Notes under the pieces: model-generated | The model's input: the letters and a program-made list of their open reading frames with translations, nothing else | What the model was told of the DNA's origin: nothing | Databases searched by the model: none | Assembly (NCBI RefSeq): GCF_013408295.1 | Contig: NZ_JACBYQ010000002.1 | Coordinates: 1-64,000, forward strand | DNA: 64,000 nt | DNA from: Psychromicrobium silvestre | GTDB lineage: Bacteria > Actinomycetota > Actinomycetes > Actinomycetales > Micrococcaceae | Direction of reading: 5' to 3' | Shown here: positions 1 through 8,843 of the stretch, in pieces | Layout: each line of letters opens with the position of its first letter | Position numbering within the stretch: position 1 is the first letter of the stretch | Program-made: the position numbers and the translations under genes

Positions 1-864
1 TTCAGCGGCAATTTGGAGCGCGGCGACCACGGCCATTCCGGAAGATCCACCCACCAGCAAGCCTTCTTCGCGAGCTAGCCTGCGAGTCATCGAGAAGCTA
101 TCGGCGTCGGAAATGGCCAGTACCTCGTGCGGTACCGCTGGATCGTAAGAACCCGGCCAAATATCTTCGCCGACGCCTTCGACCAAATAGGGCCGACCGG
201 TGCCACCGGAGTAGACCGAGCCCTCCGGGTCCGCGCCGATAATCTGTACCTCGCCACTGGGCCGATCCGCGGAGATTTCGCGCAGATAGCGCCCGGTTCC
301 GGTAATCGTGCCGCCGGTGCCTACGCCGGCCACGAAGTGAGTCACCTTGCCGTCAGTATCCCGCCAAATCTCCGGTCCGGTGGATTCATAATGGCTCAGT
401 GGGCCATTCGGGTTGGAGAACTGGTCGGGCTTATAGGCTCCCGGGATCTCGGCAGCTAAACGGTCCGAAACGCCGTAATAGGACTGCGGGGAATCGGCTG
501 CTACCGCGGTGGGCGTCACCACTACTTCCGCACCGTAGGCCCGCAAGGCTGCGCGCTTGTCCTCGGCGATTTTGTCCGGCACGGCAAAGACGCAGTGGTA
601 ACCGCGCTGCTGGGCGACCATGGCCATGGCTACCCCCGGTGTTCCCCGAGGTGGGTTCGACGATGGTGCCACCCGGAGCAATTTTGCCCTCTTTGGCTGC
701 CTCGTCGAGCATCTTGACCGCGATCCGGTCCTTAAGCGGAGCCTCCCGGGTTGAAGTATTCAACCTTTGGCCAGCACGGTGGCTTGGATGCCCTCGGTGA
801 CCTTATTGAGTTTGACCAGTGGAGTGTTGCCGATCAAGTCCAGCACCGAGTTGGCGTATTTCAT
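1..864 (-). pseudogene. cbs: Cystathionine beta-synthase / cysteine synthase family, frameshifted and cut by the window edge
   Basis: Read with frame corrections, the minus strand encodes a PLP-dependent beta-synthase close to the actinobacterial Cbs family: ATG at 864 (MKYANSVLDLIGNTPLVKL), the PLP lysine motif GGSAKDRI, the substrate loop PTSGNTG, then GVGTGGTITGTGRYL and GADPEGSVYSGGTGRPYL. Family role: condensing serine (or an activated serine) with homocysteine or sulfide in transsulfuration. Three extra single bases break the frame: one in the TTT run at 766-768, one in the AA at 734-735, and one in the CCCCC run at 633-637. Removing each restores a perfect family reading. All three are +1 events in short runs within 135 bp, so sequencing or assembly error is at least as likely as a true pseudogene. 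The C-terminus lies beyond base 1. Confidence 0.85.
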
Positions 865-897
865 GCAATCCAGCGTACCGTCTGGGGCCTGAAACCC

Positions 898-1859
898 TCA
901 GACGGTGAGCTTTTCCGAAGCCGAACCGCGCTCTCGCAGCGGCCAGCGAAGCCTGCCCTGGCTGAGTAGGATGCCGAGGACCACGATCGCCCCACCCACC
1001 GGCTCATTCCAATGCAGACTTTCGTGTAGCACTAGGACGCCCAGGATCACCCCGACCACTGGAGCCAAATAGGTCACAGTGGAGGCTGCGGTGGCACCCC
1101 AAGCCCCGACAATCATGGTGCTCCAGACATAGGCGAAGCCGGTGCCTAGCACGCCAAGCAGGCAGAATGCTGAGAATTACCGGCAGTTCAACTGCACCGG
1201 GTTCAGCATGCTGAAGGGAGCCAATACGCAGGCAAGCGCAAAGGCTAAGACGATCTGGACGGCGGCAATCGTGGTGGCATCGTAGTTATGCGTTCCGGAA
1301 ACAAAGCGCCGCAGGTAACTCAAGCCAACGCCGTAGCAGGCGGTAGCCGCCAGGCAAGCAAGTTGCGCAGGAATAGAGCTCAGAAAAGCCGGATCACCGA
1401 TCAGTTGCCAGGGGCCGACGACAAGCAGCACTCCTAAGACGCCGAGTAGCACGCCGCTGATTTGTAGGCGGTTGAGTCGCTCTTGCGGCAACATCACGGC
1501 AGAGATCACTAAGGTCATCACCGGCGTGGTCGCGTTCAGGATGCTGGAGAGTCCCAGAGGGCAGGAACTGCCCGGCCCAAGCGAAGAGCAGGTAGGGCAC
1601 CACGCAGAAAAAGATGGAGACGACGAGCATATGACCCCAGATCCGCCGTTCGCGAGGCCAGCGCCGCCTGCCTGAAAATCATCAGAGCCACTAGAGCGAG
1701 TGCCCCAAAGGCTAAGCGACCCCACACCACCTGCGCCGAAGACAGGCCTTCCAACCCCACCTTCATGAACAGGAAACTCGCACCCCAGGTGGCGGCCAGG
1801 GCTAGATAGGCCAAAAGCACCAGTGGTTTGCGCGTGCCGGGACGAGCTGATTCGACCAT
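898..1859 (-). pseudogene. EamA/DMT-family transporter, frameshifted
   Basis: Minus-strand fragments in different frames assemble into one EamA-type drug/metabolite exporter: N-terminus MVESARPGTRKPLVLLAYLA from ATG 1859, a middle part (VVPYLLFAWAGQFLPSG, then ILNATTPVMTLVISAVMLPQ) and a C-terminal part with LAPVVGVILGVLVLHE. Ten-helix EamA proteins have two such repeats. Two +1 insertions (an extra G near 1671 and another near 1559) and an in-frame TAA near 1177 interrupt it. It is divergent from the LysR gene at 1948, a common regulator/exporter pairing. The damage matches that in the neighbouring cbs gene, so it may reflect sequence quality rather than gene decay. Confidence 0.75.
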
Positions 1860-1947
1860 TCTGAGCTCCTTAGATTCAGGTCTAGTATCAGGAGACATCC
1901 GGCTATGAATCAAATATGAAAAACTTATCCACCCATGAGGAGTTCTC

Positions 1948-2835
1948 ATGTCCGTGACCATAGCGCAACTCCGCGCCTTCACCGCCGTCGTGGATCACAG
2001 TAGTTTTTCCGCTGCCGCGGGAGCCTTGGGAATCAGCCAATCCGCGGTGTCCCATGCCATCTCCAGTTTGGAAAAGGAGCTGCGGCAGCAGGTACTGAGC
2101 CGGAAAAACGGCGTCTGCCTCACCTCCCTAGGCGAGTTACTGATCCCCCGCGCCCGAACTGTCTTAGCCACCGTAGATGCCCTCGAAGCCAGCGTTCGGG
2201 AACAATCCGGAGAGGCTTCCGGAGTGGTCCGATTGGCGGCCGTACCCACCGTCTGCCAAGGCCTGCTGCCGGAATTGTTACAACTGTGGAATGCGCGGCT
2301 GCCGCATGTTGATGTTCAGGTCTACGAAGGCGACGATGAGGAGTTGCCGGACTGGCTGGAAAGCGGCCTAGTCGATGCCGCAATTCTGGTCGATCCGATG
2401 GAGCCGCAGCCCGGTTCGCGCTGGCTGGGTAGCGATGATTTCCGCGCTTTGATTCGGAAGGATCACCCTCTCGTTGGCGAGGCTGAGATCCCACTGGCGG
2501 AGCTCCTCGAAGACGGCTTGATTTCCTCCACCGGCGGATGTGAAGAGCAGGTCCGCAGGATTCACGAGCTTGCCGGGATTCGCTACACCGCCACTCAACG
2601 AGTCCGGGAACTCGGCACCTTGCTGAGTCTGGTCCGCCAGGGCATCGGCGTCGGCATTATGCCCAGCCTGGGTCAAGCGATGCTCCCCGAAGAGCTCGTA
2701 CTGCTGCCGCTTGTACCAAGGCTGCAGCGAGATCTGGTGCTGACCGGCCCGCAGGGCATGCCCTGGCATCCACTCACCGATGCACTCATTGAGGCTCTGA
2801 GGGACTGGGCGGCGCTACAACTGAGCGCCCGCTAG
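1948..2835 (+). CDS. LysR-family transcriptional regulator
   Basis: 295 residues, normal LysR length. The N-terminal winged helix-turn-helix covers about residues 3-62 (IAQLRAFTAVVDHSSFSAAA, then QSAVSHAISSLEKEL), and the LysR substrate-binding fold follows from about residue 90 (GVVRLAAVPTVCQGLLPELL; VRQGIGVGIMPSLG near the end). A GAGGAG ribosome-binding site lies just before ATG 1948. It is divergent from the broken EamA transporter gene, whose start is 89 bp away, so it probably controls that gene. The inducer cannot be read from sequence. Its 3' end overlaps the convergent DUF4260 gene by 50 bp. Confidence 0.92.
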   Translation: MSVTIAQLRAFTAVVDHSSFSAAAGALGISQSAVSHAISSLEKELRQQVLSRKNGVCLTSLGELLIPRARTVLATVDALEASVREQSGEASGVVRLAAVPTVCQGLLPELLQLWNARLPHVDVQVYEGDDEELPDWLESGLVDAAILVDPMEPQPGSRWLGSDDFRALIRKDHPLVGEAEIPLAELLEDGLISSTGGCEEQVRRIHELAGIRYTATQRVRELGTLLSLVRQGIGVGIMPSLGQAMLPEELVLLPLVPRLQRDLVLTGPQGMPWHPLTDALIEALRDWAALQLSAR

Positions 2836-3202
2836 CACCCAGCCAGGCAAGGTGGGTGTGCTGGAAGTTATCGTCATATTTGAGTCCGTACCCAAGCGCT
2901 CGATCGACCGCAATATGGAATGCCCAGCTCCCGGCCAGCAATCCCAGAATCCAGAGCTCAATTCCCGCTGAGCGCAAGGCCCAGTAAAGAATCGCCAGCA
3001 GCGCGGGTGGCGCATAGTGATGGACTAAGTTGTAGCAGAAGGCGCCGAACTTCGGGTTGCGGAGGTAGCCAAGCGCGGAGAGGTCGAAAACCACGAAGCA
3101 GAGCAATAGCCACCACCAGTCGAACCCTGCCCCGACAAAGAGCACGGCGACGAGCAAGGCTAAGGCAGCGTTTTCGAGGTGCTGCGCCCGGACCGGGGTC
3201 AT
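2786..3202 (-). CDS. DUF4260-family membrane protein
   Basis: 138 residues with about four hydrophobic segments. It matches the DUF4260 pattern of a small integral membrane protein: FVVFDLSALGYLRNPKFGAF, then NLVHHYAPP in the middle and DRALGYGLKYDDNFQHTHL near the C-terminus. The histidines and aspartates of NLVHHY and DDNFQHTH are the conserved polar positions visible. Function is unknown. The start overlaps the stop of the upstream TetR gene (ATGA), so it is the last gene of a hydrolase-TetR-DUF4260 operon, and its 3' end overlaps the convergent LysR gene. Confidence 0.8.
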   Translation of the reverse strand: MTPVRAQHLENAALALLVAVLFVGAGFDWWWLLLCFVVFDLSALGYLRNPKFGAFCYNLVHHYAPPALLAILYWALRSAGIELWILGLLAGSWAFHIAVDRALGYGLKYDDNFQHTHLAWLGASGRSVVAPPSPSEPQ

Positions 3203-3795
3203 TGCAGTTCGGCGAGCTGTTGGACCCCCGAGGTCACTGAGTGCACTAGCAGCGAGAAGCTCTTATCCAGGTCGTCGGGAAGCCCGAAGCCGCCGCCCAG
3301 CTCCAGTACGATAAAGCCGTGTAAGGCACTGCGGATCATTCTGATGGCGTCAATACTGAGCGCATCCGGCAGTTCGAAGCCACGCAGTACTCCGCCGATC
3401 AGCTCCACTGCGCGCACCCCGCTCTCGGCAAGCTCCTGATCTGCGGGGTCGTTCGGGTTCGCTGCCTGCTGTGAGGCGGCGTAGCGGCCAGGGTGTTCCT
3501 TGGCGAAGGCCCGTACGGCTTGCGCCATCGCGGCCAGGCACTCGGGCCCTGCCCTACCGATCGTGGCGGCGCTCATTCGGTCGGTCAGCTCGGCCACCGA
3601 GGCTAGCGCCACCAAACGTTTGAGATCGGCGAGTGATTCAACGTGTTTATAAAGACTTGGCACCGCCACCCCCGCGGCGGAGGCGATTGAAGCCAAGGTG
3701 AGGTCGGTAAATCCGCTGCTGCCGCCGCCGTCGACCGCCTTGAGTGCAGCCTGGGTTACGGCCGCCCGGTTGAGCCCCGCCCTAGGCATTCGCAC
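3199..3795 (-). CDS. TetR/AcrR-family transcriptional regulator with WHG-type C-terminal domain
   Basis: 198 residues. The N-terminal TetR helix-turn-helix occupies about residues 10-60 (FTDLTLASIASAAGVAVPSL then YKHVESLADLKRLV). The C-terminal part resembles the WHG (TetR_C_33-like) domain, with RSALHGFIVLELGGGF. It overlaps the upstream hydrolase gene by 14 bp and the downstream DUF4260 gene by 4 bp, so all three are co-transcribed and probably autoregulated through the palindrome at 4628-4642. The ligand is unknown; the neighbouring hydrolase suggests an ester or lactone-like compound, but that is inference. Confidence 0.9.
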   Translation of the reverse strand: MRMPRAGLNRAAVTQAALKAVDGGGSSGFTDLTLASIASAAGVAVPSLYKHVESLADLKRLVALASVAELTDRMSAATIGRAGPECLAAMAQAVRAFAKEHPGRYAASQQAANPNDPADQELAESGVRAVELIGGVLRGFELPDALSIDAIRMIRSALHGFIVLELGGGFGLPDDLDKSFSLLVHSVTSGVQQLAELQ

Positions 3796-4618
3796 CCCAG
3801 AGGCCAGTCTGCCGAAGTTCGGTGAGGAATTCGACGGTGGCGGGAAGGACCAGCTCAGGACGTTGCAGGTGCGGATAGTGCCCGGATTCTGGCACTAGTT
3901 CGGCCCGTAACCCGAGCCCCTTCATCCAGGCACTTTCTGCGGCGGGGTCGCTGAAGTCGGGATCGCTCTGTCCAATAAAGACGCGGCCCGGGGTCTTCAG
4001 GTCTGCTAAGCGGTCCTCCACCACCTGATGATCTAGTTGCACAGCCAATTCGCGCAGTGATCGCAGCCTGCCCGGCTCACGGAGGCTCGCCTTGATCGCG
4101 GCCACGTGCTCCGGCAGTGAAGGCGCCCGCCTGCCCTTATTGAAGCCTCGGTAGAGACTGGACCACAGACCGGCACCCCAGGGCGGCAGGAAGAGTAGCC
4201 GGTACACCAACTTGATCATGGTCTGGGCGAAGGCACCGCTAGCCGGGTTGCGCAGGAAGGGACTGTAGAGCACCAGCCCGGCGATTGCGGACGGTCGTTC
4301 GACGGCGGCCCAGACTGCGGCGGAGCCTCCCATTGAGTTTCCCAGTACGACGGCGGCACCACCGAGTTGCTCGATCAGCGCCAACAGGTCCTCTCCGGTT
4401 GCTTGATCGCCATGTAGTCGGAAGCTGGTGTCCGAGTTGCCGTGACCGCGCAGGTCCATCACGGCAACCCGGTAACCTGCGCTGGCAAGTTCGGCTGCCA
4501 GCCTGGAGAGGCCGGACGCCAAATCTCCCATTCCCGGAATAGCGACCAGCAAAGGGCCGGAGCCCTGCACGGTGTAGGCAATCCGCCCCTCGGGACGAGA
4601 CAGATAGGAAATGTTCAT
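3782..4618 (-). CDS. Alpha/beta-fold hydrolase
   Basis: 278 residues with a complete alpha/beta-hydrolase pattern: oxyanion-region GMGDLASGLS (from about residue 29), DLRGHGNSD (55-63), nucleophile elbow GNSMG with Ser95, an acidic residue in GQSDPDFSD, and the catalytic His in ESGHYPH near the C-terminus. There is no signal peptide, so it is cytoplasmic. The substrate is not predictable. It is first in an overlapping operon with TetR and DUF4260 genes. No Shine-Dalgarno sequence precedes ATG 4618, while a promoter sits immediately upstream, so the transcript is probably leaderless. Confidence 0.9.
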   Translation of the reverse strand: MNISYLSRPEGRIAYTVQGSGPLLVAIPGMGDLASGLSRLAAELASAGYRVAVMDLRGHGNSDTSFRLHGDQATGEDLLALIEQLGGAAVVLGNSMGGSAAVWAAVERPSAIAGLVLYSPFLRNPASGAFAQTMIKLVYRLLFLPPWGAGLWSSLYRGFNKGRRAPSLPEHVAAIKASLREPGRLRSLRELAVQLDHQVVEDRLADLKTPGRVFIGQSDPDFSDPAAESAWMKGLGLRAELVPESGHYPHLQRPELVLPATVEFLTELRQTGLWGANA

Positions 4619-4625
4619 AGCTATA

Positions 4626-4654
4626 AAGCTAATGTCATTAGCCTACTTTGGCAA
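4626..4654 (-). promoter_or_regulatory. Leaderless promoter with embedded TetR-type operator for the hydrolase operon
   Basis: On the minus strand a -35 box TTGCCA (4649-4654) and a -10 box TAGCTT (4626-4631) are 17 bp apart. They are placed so that transcription should begin at or within a few bases of ATG 4618. Overlapping the -10 box and spacer is a perfect inverted repeat GCTAATG-T-CATTAGC (4628-4642). The palindrome placement is typical for autorepression by the operon's own TetR protein; that pairing is inferred. Confidence 0.65.
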
Positions 4655-4683
4655 GCCCCTTTTCTCAGTGGGTTTGGATAGCC

Positions 4684-5901
4684 TCAGGAATCAGCCCGGT
4701 TCAGCCTGCGCACCGCCAGTTCAGCCAGCAGCGCGGCACCGTCAGGTAGCACAACGTCGTCGAAGGCCGCGCGCGGAGAATGATTGCCATCCGCCTTCCG
4801 CAGGTCTTCGTGTGCGCAGGCACTGAGGAAAATATAGGTTCCTGGAACCTCTTCGAGCACAAAGGAAAAGTCCTCGCCACCGGGAATCGGGTTTTCCAGC
4901 AAGTGGAAACGCTCGGCACCAAAGAGATCCTCGACAACTCCCTGAGTGAAGGCGAATTCAACCTCGTCATTGACGGTGACCGGGTAGACGTGCTCGAATT
5001 CCACCTCGGCTTCCAGCCCGTGTGCCGTGGCAATTCCCTTGAGTAGCGCCACGCTCAGCTCCTCGGCCTTGGCCCGGCTCTCCGGGCTAAAGGAACGCAC
5101 GGTGGCATCGAATTCGGCACTGTCCGGGATGATGTTTTCCTTACTCCCAGCGGCAATTCTGCCCACCGTAACAACAATCGGATCGAAGATATCGAAATGC
5201 CGGGTGACCATGGTTTGCAGGGCCAGCACCGCTTCGCACAGGGCTGGAACCGGATCATTGCCTTGGAAAGGTCGGGAGCCGTGCCCGCCCTGTCCAATGA
5301 ACTTCACCCGCAGGGTATCCGGGGAAGCCATCAAGGTTTTAGGCTTCCCGATCCACATTCCGCGCGGAACCTGATCGGACATCACATGCAGCCCATAGGC
5401 CGCATCGGCGCGCTTGCCCGCGGCATCGAGCACACCTTCATCGATCATCGGCTTCGCGCCGCCTGGGCCCTCTTCGCCGGGCTGGAACATGAAGACCACA
5501 TCACCGGGAAGTTCCTGACGCACCGCGTGCAGGATCTTGGCTGCCCCAACCAGGCCCGCCACATGCAGATCGTGCCCACAGGCGTGCATGGCCCCGTTGG
5601 TTGATTTGAAAGGGACGTCCACCAGCTCGGTCACCGGCAAGCCGTCCATATCGCCGCGCAGCAGCACCACTGGGCGGTCCTGCGCATCGTTCGGGGCAGC
5701 ACCGCCGCGAAGCACAGCGGTCACCGAGCTAAGCCCTTTGCCCAAGGTGATCTCCAAATCGAGGGGTTCAAGGGCTTCAAGAATGCGTCGCTGGGTCTGC
5801 GGAAGGTCAAGGCCGATCTCCGGGTTTTGATGGAGATCTCGGCGCAGGGCAATCATCTCGGGGGCAAATTCGGCAGCAAGTTCCTGAGTTCGAGTCGTCA
5901 T
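4684..5901 (-). CDS. M20-family metallopeptidase / amidohydrolase
   Basis: 405 residues, the usual length for M20 aminoacylase/carboxypeptidase-like amidohydrolases. Metal-binding signatures are visible: RGDMDGLPV near residue 82, HACGHDLH (106-113), FQPGEEGPGGA (about 140-150), and a C-terminal GGEDFSF. The family hydrolyses N-acyl or peptide-type amide bonds with a two-metal centre; N-acyl amino acids or hippurate-like substrates are typical. No signal peptide, so it is cytosolic. It lies 65 bp upstream of the hydrolase operon on the same strand, but the promoter between them suggests separate control. Confidence 0.9.
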   Translation of the reverse strand: MTTRTQELAAEFAPEMIALRRDLHQNPEIGLDLPQTQRRILEALEPLDLEITLGKGLSSVTAVLRGGAAPNDAQDRPVVLLRGDMDGLPVTELVDVPFKSTNGAMHACGHDLHVAGLVGAAKILHAVRQELPGDVVFMFQPGEEGPGGAKPMIDEGVLDAAGKRADAAYGLHVMSDQVPRGMWIGKPKTLMASPDTLRVKFIGQGGHGSRPFQGNDPVPALCEAVLALQTMVTRHFDIFDPIVVTVGRIAAGSKENIIPDSAEFDATVRSFSPESRAKAEELSVALLKGIATAHGLEAEVEFEHVYPVTVNDEVEFAFTQGVVEDLFGAERFHLLENPIPGGEDFSFVLEEVPGTYIFLSACAHEDLRKADGNHSPRAAFDDVVLPDGAALLAELAVRRLNRADS

Positions 5902-5968
5902 GCTTTCACCCTACTCTCGCAAGTTGAACCGGATCTTTCTGGCTCAATCGGCATGACAGGATACTCAG

Positions 5969-7147
5969 GTGAAGATCTTCAGGCTCTGGGCCCTTCCGGG
6001 CGGCTTGCTGCTCGCCGGGCTGGGCTGTCTGCTCAGCGGCGCCCTTCCGGGACCGGCAGCCTGGGGATTGGCTCAGCGTACGGTTCCGGTATTGCTGTTT
6101 GTGCTAGCCATGACTCTGGTCACCGAGTTAGCGGACGACGCCGGCCTGTTTAGAACGCTGACGGGCTCACTAGCGCGCTGGGCGGGGAAGCGCGGCAGCG
6201 TCCTCCTACTCTGGGTAATGGTGTTGGGGCTCTCCGTACTCAGCACGATTTTCCTTTCCCTGGACACCACGGCCGTGCTCATTACCCCGATGGTGGTACT
6301 CCTGGCTTTGCATGCCCGGCTGCCTGCAATGCCGTTCGCCTTAACCACCGTTTGGTTGGCCAATACCGCCTCTCTGCTGCTCCCGGTTTCCAATCTCAGC
6401 AACCTTTTAGCTCAGCATCGACTCAACTATTCACCCTGGCAATTCGCCTCGGCGCTCTGGGCACCCGCGCTGATCGGGATCATCGTCCCGATTGCCGCGC
6501 TCTGGCTACTTTTTCGCAAGGACTTCCGCGGCAGTTTCACGCCGGAACCGGCGCCCAGACCAAGAGATCGTACCCTGCTGTTGATCTGCGCCGTCGTCGT
6601 GGCCGTGCTCTTACCGCTGCTGGTCAGCGGCATTCCAGTGGAGTATCCGGCGCTGGCCGCGGCGCTGGTTCTGCTGCTGGCTTTTGCACTCCGCCGCCCG
6701 GGAGCCCTGAGCTGGCGGATGGTTCCCTGGCGTCCACTGATGCTGGCGGCGGGGCTGTTTCTGCTCGTAGAAACCCTCCAGTCCCGTGGCTTGCCCCAGC
6801 TCTTAGCTGCCATCTCAGGTCCGGGCGAGGGGTATTTGCCGTTGCTGCAATTGGCTGGGCTAGGCGCAGCTTCGGCGAATGTGGTCAATAACCTTCCCGC
6901 TTATCTCGCCTTGGAGCCGGTTGCGGATTCACCGATCAGGCTCGCCGCCTTGCTGATTGGGGTGAACCTTGGCCCGCTACTAACCCCTTGGGCGTCCTTG
7001 GCCACCGTGCTCTGGCATGAACGGCTGAAAAATCTGGGGGTTGAGGTGTCCTGGCTGCGTTTCGCCGGGCTAGGACTGCTGCTAGTCGTCGTGCTCATCC
7101 CGCTGGCTGTGCTGGCGCTCTGGTTGAGCGCCGGACTGCCCGGCTGA
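5969..7147 (+). CDS. SLC13/ArsB-type ion-transporter family permease
   Basis: 392 residues, about 10-11 hydrophobic segments. Two features of the ArsB/NhaD/SLC13 superfamily are clear: an N-half hairpin LSLDTTAVLITPMVV followed by NTASLLLPVSNLSNLL, and the pseudo-repeat SANVVNNLPAYLAL in the C half followed by GVNLGPLLTPWASLATVLW. Family members export arsenite or move anions such as dicarboxylates with sodium or protons. No arsR or arsC is adjacent, so arsenite transport is not supported by context and the substrate remains open. Membrane located. Confidence 0.85.
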   Translation: MKIFRLWALPGGLLLAGLGCLLSGALPGPAAWGLAQRTVPVLLFVLAMTLVTELADDAGLFRTLTGSLARWAGKRGSVLLLWVMVLGLSVLSTIFLSLDTTAVLITPMVVLLALHARLPAMPFALTTVWLANTASLLLPVSNLSNLLAQHRLNYSPWQFASALWAPALIGIIVPIAALWLLFRKDFRGSFTPEPAPRPRDRTLLLICAVVVAVLLPLLVSGIPVEYPALAAALVLLLAFALRRPGALSWRMVPWRPLMLAAGLFLLVETLQSRGLPQLLAAISGPGEGYLPLLQLAGLGAASANVVNNLPAYLALEPVADSPIRLAALLIGVNLGPLLTPWASLATVLWHERLKNLGVEVSWLRFAGLGLLLVVVLIPLAVLALWLSAGLPG

Positions 7148-7177
7148 GTTGTCGGTATGGCGTGCGACGATAATCGT

Positions 7178-8128
7178 ATGAGCACCGCTTCCGAACAGCC
7201 CCGCGAGCTGATCTGGCGTGCACAGGGCAGCTATGACCTACATGCCACAGTGGGCATCGTGCAGCGAAGTTCCACCGATCCTTGCGCGGTGTTCCACCAG
7301 GGCGCTTGGTGGTTTGCCTTCCATACTCCGCTAGGGCCAGCAACCCTGAGCCTGCGGCAAATCGGCACGGAGGTCCGGGCGCAGGCCCTCGGCCCCGGGG
7401 CGGAGGCTGCTCTGGAAGGAGTTCCCGCCTTGCTCGGGGCCGAGGACGATTGGTCCGAATTCGATTCGGCCAGCTTTCAGGCCAGCCTGCCAGCCCACGT
7501 CAGGGAGGCTCGACGGCGGCACCCCGGCCTACGCTTGCCCAGCACCGGACGCATTCTGGACAGTCTGATCCCGCTCATTCTGGAACAAAAAGTGACCGGT
7601 AAAGAAGCATTTTCGGGCTATCGAAGGCTGATCAACCAGTATGGCTCCACGCCTCCGGGCGCCCAGCTCAGCGGCTTCCCGCCCCGGCTGAGGTTAGCGC
7701 CAAGCGCGGCAGTCTGGTCGAAAATTCCGTCCTGGCACTGGCATCAAGCCGGAGTTGGCCCACAGCGCTCCGATACCGTGATGCGGGCACTCCAGCGTGC
7801 CAGTGCCCTGGAACGACTCGGTCGCTTAAATGCCACCCAGGCCGGGGCTGGTTTGCAGAGCATTTCGGGTATTGGTCCGTGGACGGCAGCCGAGGTGACG
7901 CAGCGTAGCCACGGTGATCCGGACGCGGTGGCGGTGGGCGATTACCACCTGCCCGGTTTCGTTGGCATCGCCCTGACCGGTGAGGCCGTGGACGACGACG
8001 GCATGCTGGAGCTACTTGAACCCTGGCGCGGGCATCGGCAGCGGGTGGTCCGGATGCTCTATCTTTCCGGAATCAGCAAGGAACGGCATGGACCTCGAAT
8101 GAGCGTGCGAGACTACCGCCGGATCTGA
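7178..8128 (+). CDS. DNA-3-methyladenine glycosylase II (AlkA-like, HhH-GPD)
   Basis: 316 residues from ATG 7178; an in-frame ATG at 7157 would add seven residues, and neither has a good ribosome-binding site. The helix-hairpin-helix ISGIGPWTAAEV is followed by DPDAVAVGDYHLP, where the aspartate of GDYHLP is in the position of the catalytic Asp of HhH-GPD glycosylases. The N-terminal half resembles the AlkA TATA-binding-like domain. Expected to remove alkylated bases in base-excision repair. No adaptive-response genes (ada, ogt) flank it. Confidence 0.88.
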   Translation: MSTASEQPRELIWRAQGSYDLHATVGIVQRSSTDPCAVFHQGAWWFAFHTPLGPATLSLRQIGTEVRAQALGPGAEAALEGVPALLGAEDDWSEFDSASFQASLPAHVREARRRHPGLRLPSTGRILDSLIPLILEQKVTGKEAFSGYRRLINQYGSTPPGAQLSGFPPRLRLAPSAAVWSKIPSWHWHQAGVGPQRSDTVMRALQRASALERLGRLNATQAGAGLQSISGIGPWTAAEVTQRSHGDPDAVAVGDYHLPGFVGIALTGEAVDDDGMLELLEPWRGHRQRVVRMLYLSGISKERHGPRMSVRDYRRI

Positions 8129-8146
8129 GCGGTTTAGACTGCCAAG

Positions 8147-8542
8147 ATGACTTCCATCCTGCATCTGGCGCACGCGGAGGACTGGACCGCGGCTTTGACC
8201 GATCCGGCGGGCTATCGCGTGTCCACCAGGGGCGCCACCCTGGAGCAGATCGGGTTCATCCACGGTTCCACAGCCGCTCAGCTTCCTATCGTCGCCGAGG
8301 CTTTCTACGCCGATGATCCGGCGGAGTTGCTGGTCCTTGTGGTCGATCTGGAGGCGGTGTCTGCGGCTGGCACCAAAGTGAAATGGGAAGACGGCGGCCA
8401 GGGCGAGCACTATCCACATCTTTATGGACCGCTCTATCCGAATCAGGTGTTGGCAGCGCTTCCGGCCGGATTCAAAGACGGGCGTTTCCAGCTGCCCGAG
8501 TTATCCGGACACAATGTGCTTGAGTTCCCACCGGAGGATTAG
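8147..8542 (+). CDS. DUF952-domain protein
   Basis: 131 residues matching the DUF952 pattern: an ILHLA start, TLEQIGFIHGST in the middle, a VDLEAV strand, and the diagnostic HYPHLYGPLYPNQV near the C-terminus. The fold is related to ADP-ribosyl-binding or glyoxalase-sized small proteins, but no biochemical role is established. It starts 18 bp after the glycosylase stop and is followed at 9 bp by a monooxygenase-like gene, so the three plus-strand genes are probably co-transcribed. Confidence 0.85.
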   Translation: MTSILHLAHAEDWTAALTDPAGYRVSTRGATLEQIGFIHGSTAAQLPIVAEAFYADDPAELLVLVVDLEAVSAAGTKVKWEDGGQGEHYPHLYGPLYPNQVLAALPAGFKDGRFQLPELSGHNVLEFPPED

Positions 8543-8551
8543 GCTTACTGG

Positions 8552-8830
8552 ATGAGCGATTTGGTTAATTTGCGGGCGACTTTCATTCCCAACGACGGCG
8601 AGCAGTTCCGGGTGCGTTTAGCCCTGGACATTGCGATCGAAGAGGTCGCCAAGGAGCCGGGCTGCCTGCGTTATGAGGTCACCGAAGACACCCCGGAACA
8701 GATCGTGCTCACCGAACAGTGGGAGTCCGAGGAAGCTTTGGCCACACACGGCAAAGGCTCGGCCGTGCAGGACTTGAACGAATCGCTCTCCGCCCTGCTG
8801 GCCGAGCCTGTGAAGCTCGAAAGACTGTAA
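8552..8830 (+). CDS. Putative quinol monooxygenase (ABM domain)
   Basis: 92 residues with the antibiotic-biosynthesis monooxygenase (ABM) ferredoxin-like fold: GCLRYEVTEDTPEQIVLTEQ followed by WESEEALATHGKGSAVQDL. The length and the EQW...HG pattern match YgiN-like small dimeric monooxygenases, which oxidise quinols or similar compounds without cofactor, or serve as stress proteins. Nine bases separate it from the DUF952 gene. Substrate unknown. Confidence 0.82.
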   Translation: MSDLVNLRATFIPNDGEQFRVRLALDIAIEEVAKEPGCLRYEVTEDTPEQIVLTEQWESEEALATHGKGSAVQDLNESLSALLAEPVKLERL

Positions 8831-8843
8831 AGCCCGGAAGGCT

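Noticed and set aside
5969-7147. Arsenite exporter (arsB)
   Set aside because: The permease has the ArsB/SLC13 fold, but there is no arsR, arsC or other arsenic gene nearby, so a specific arsenic role is not supported.
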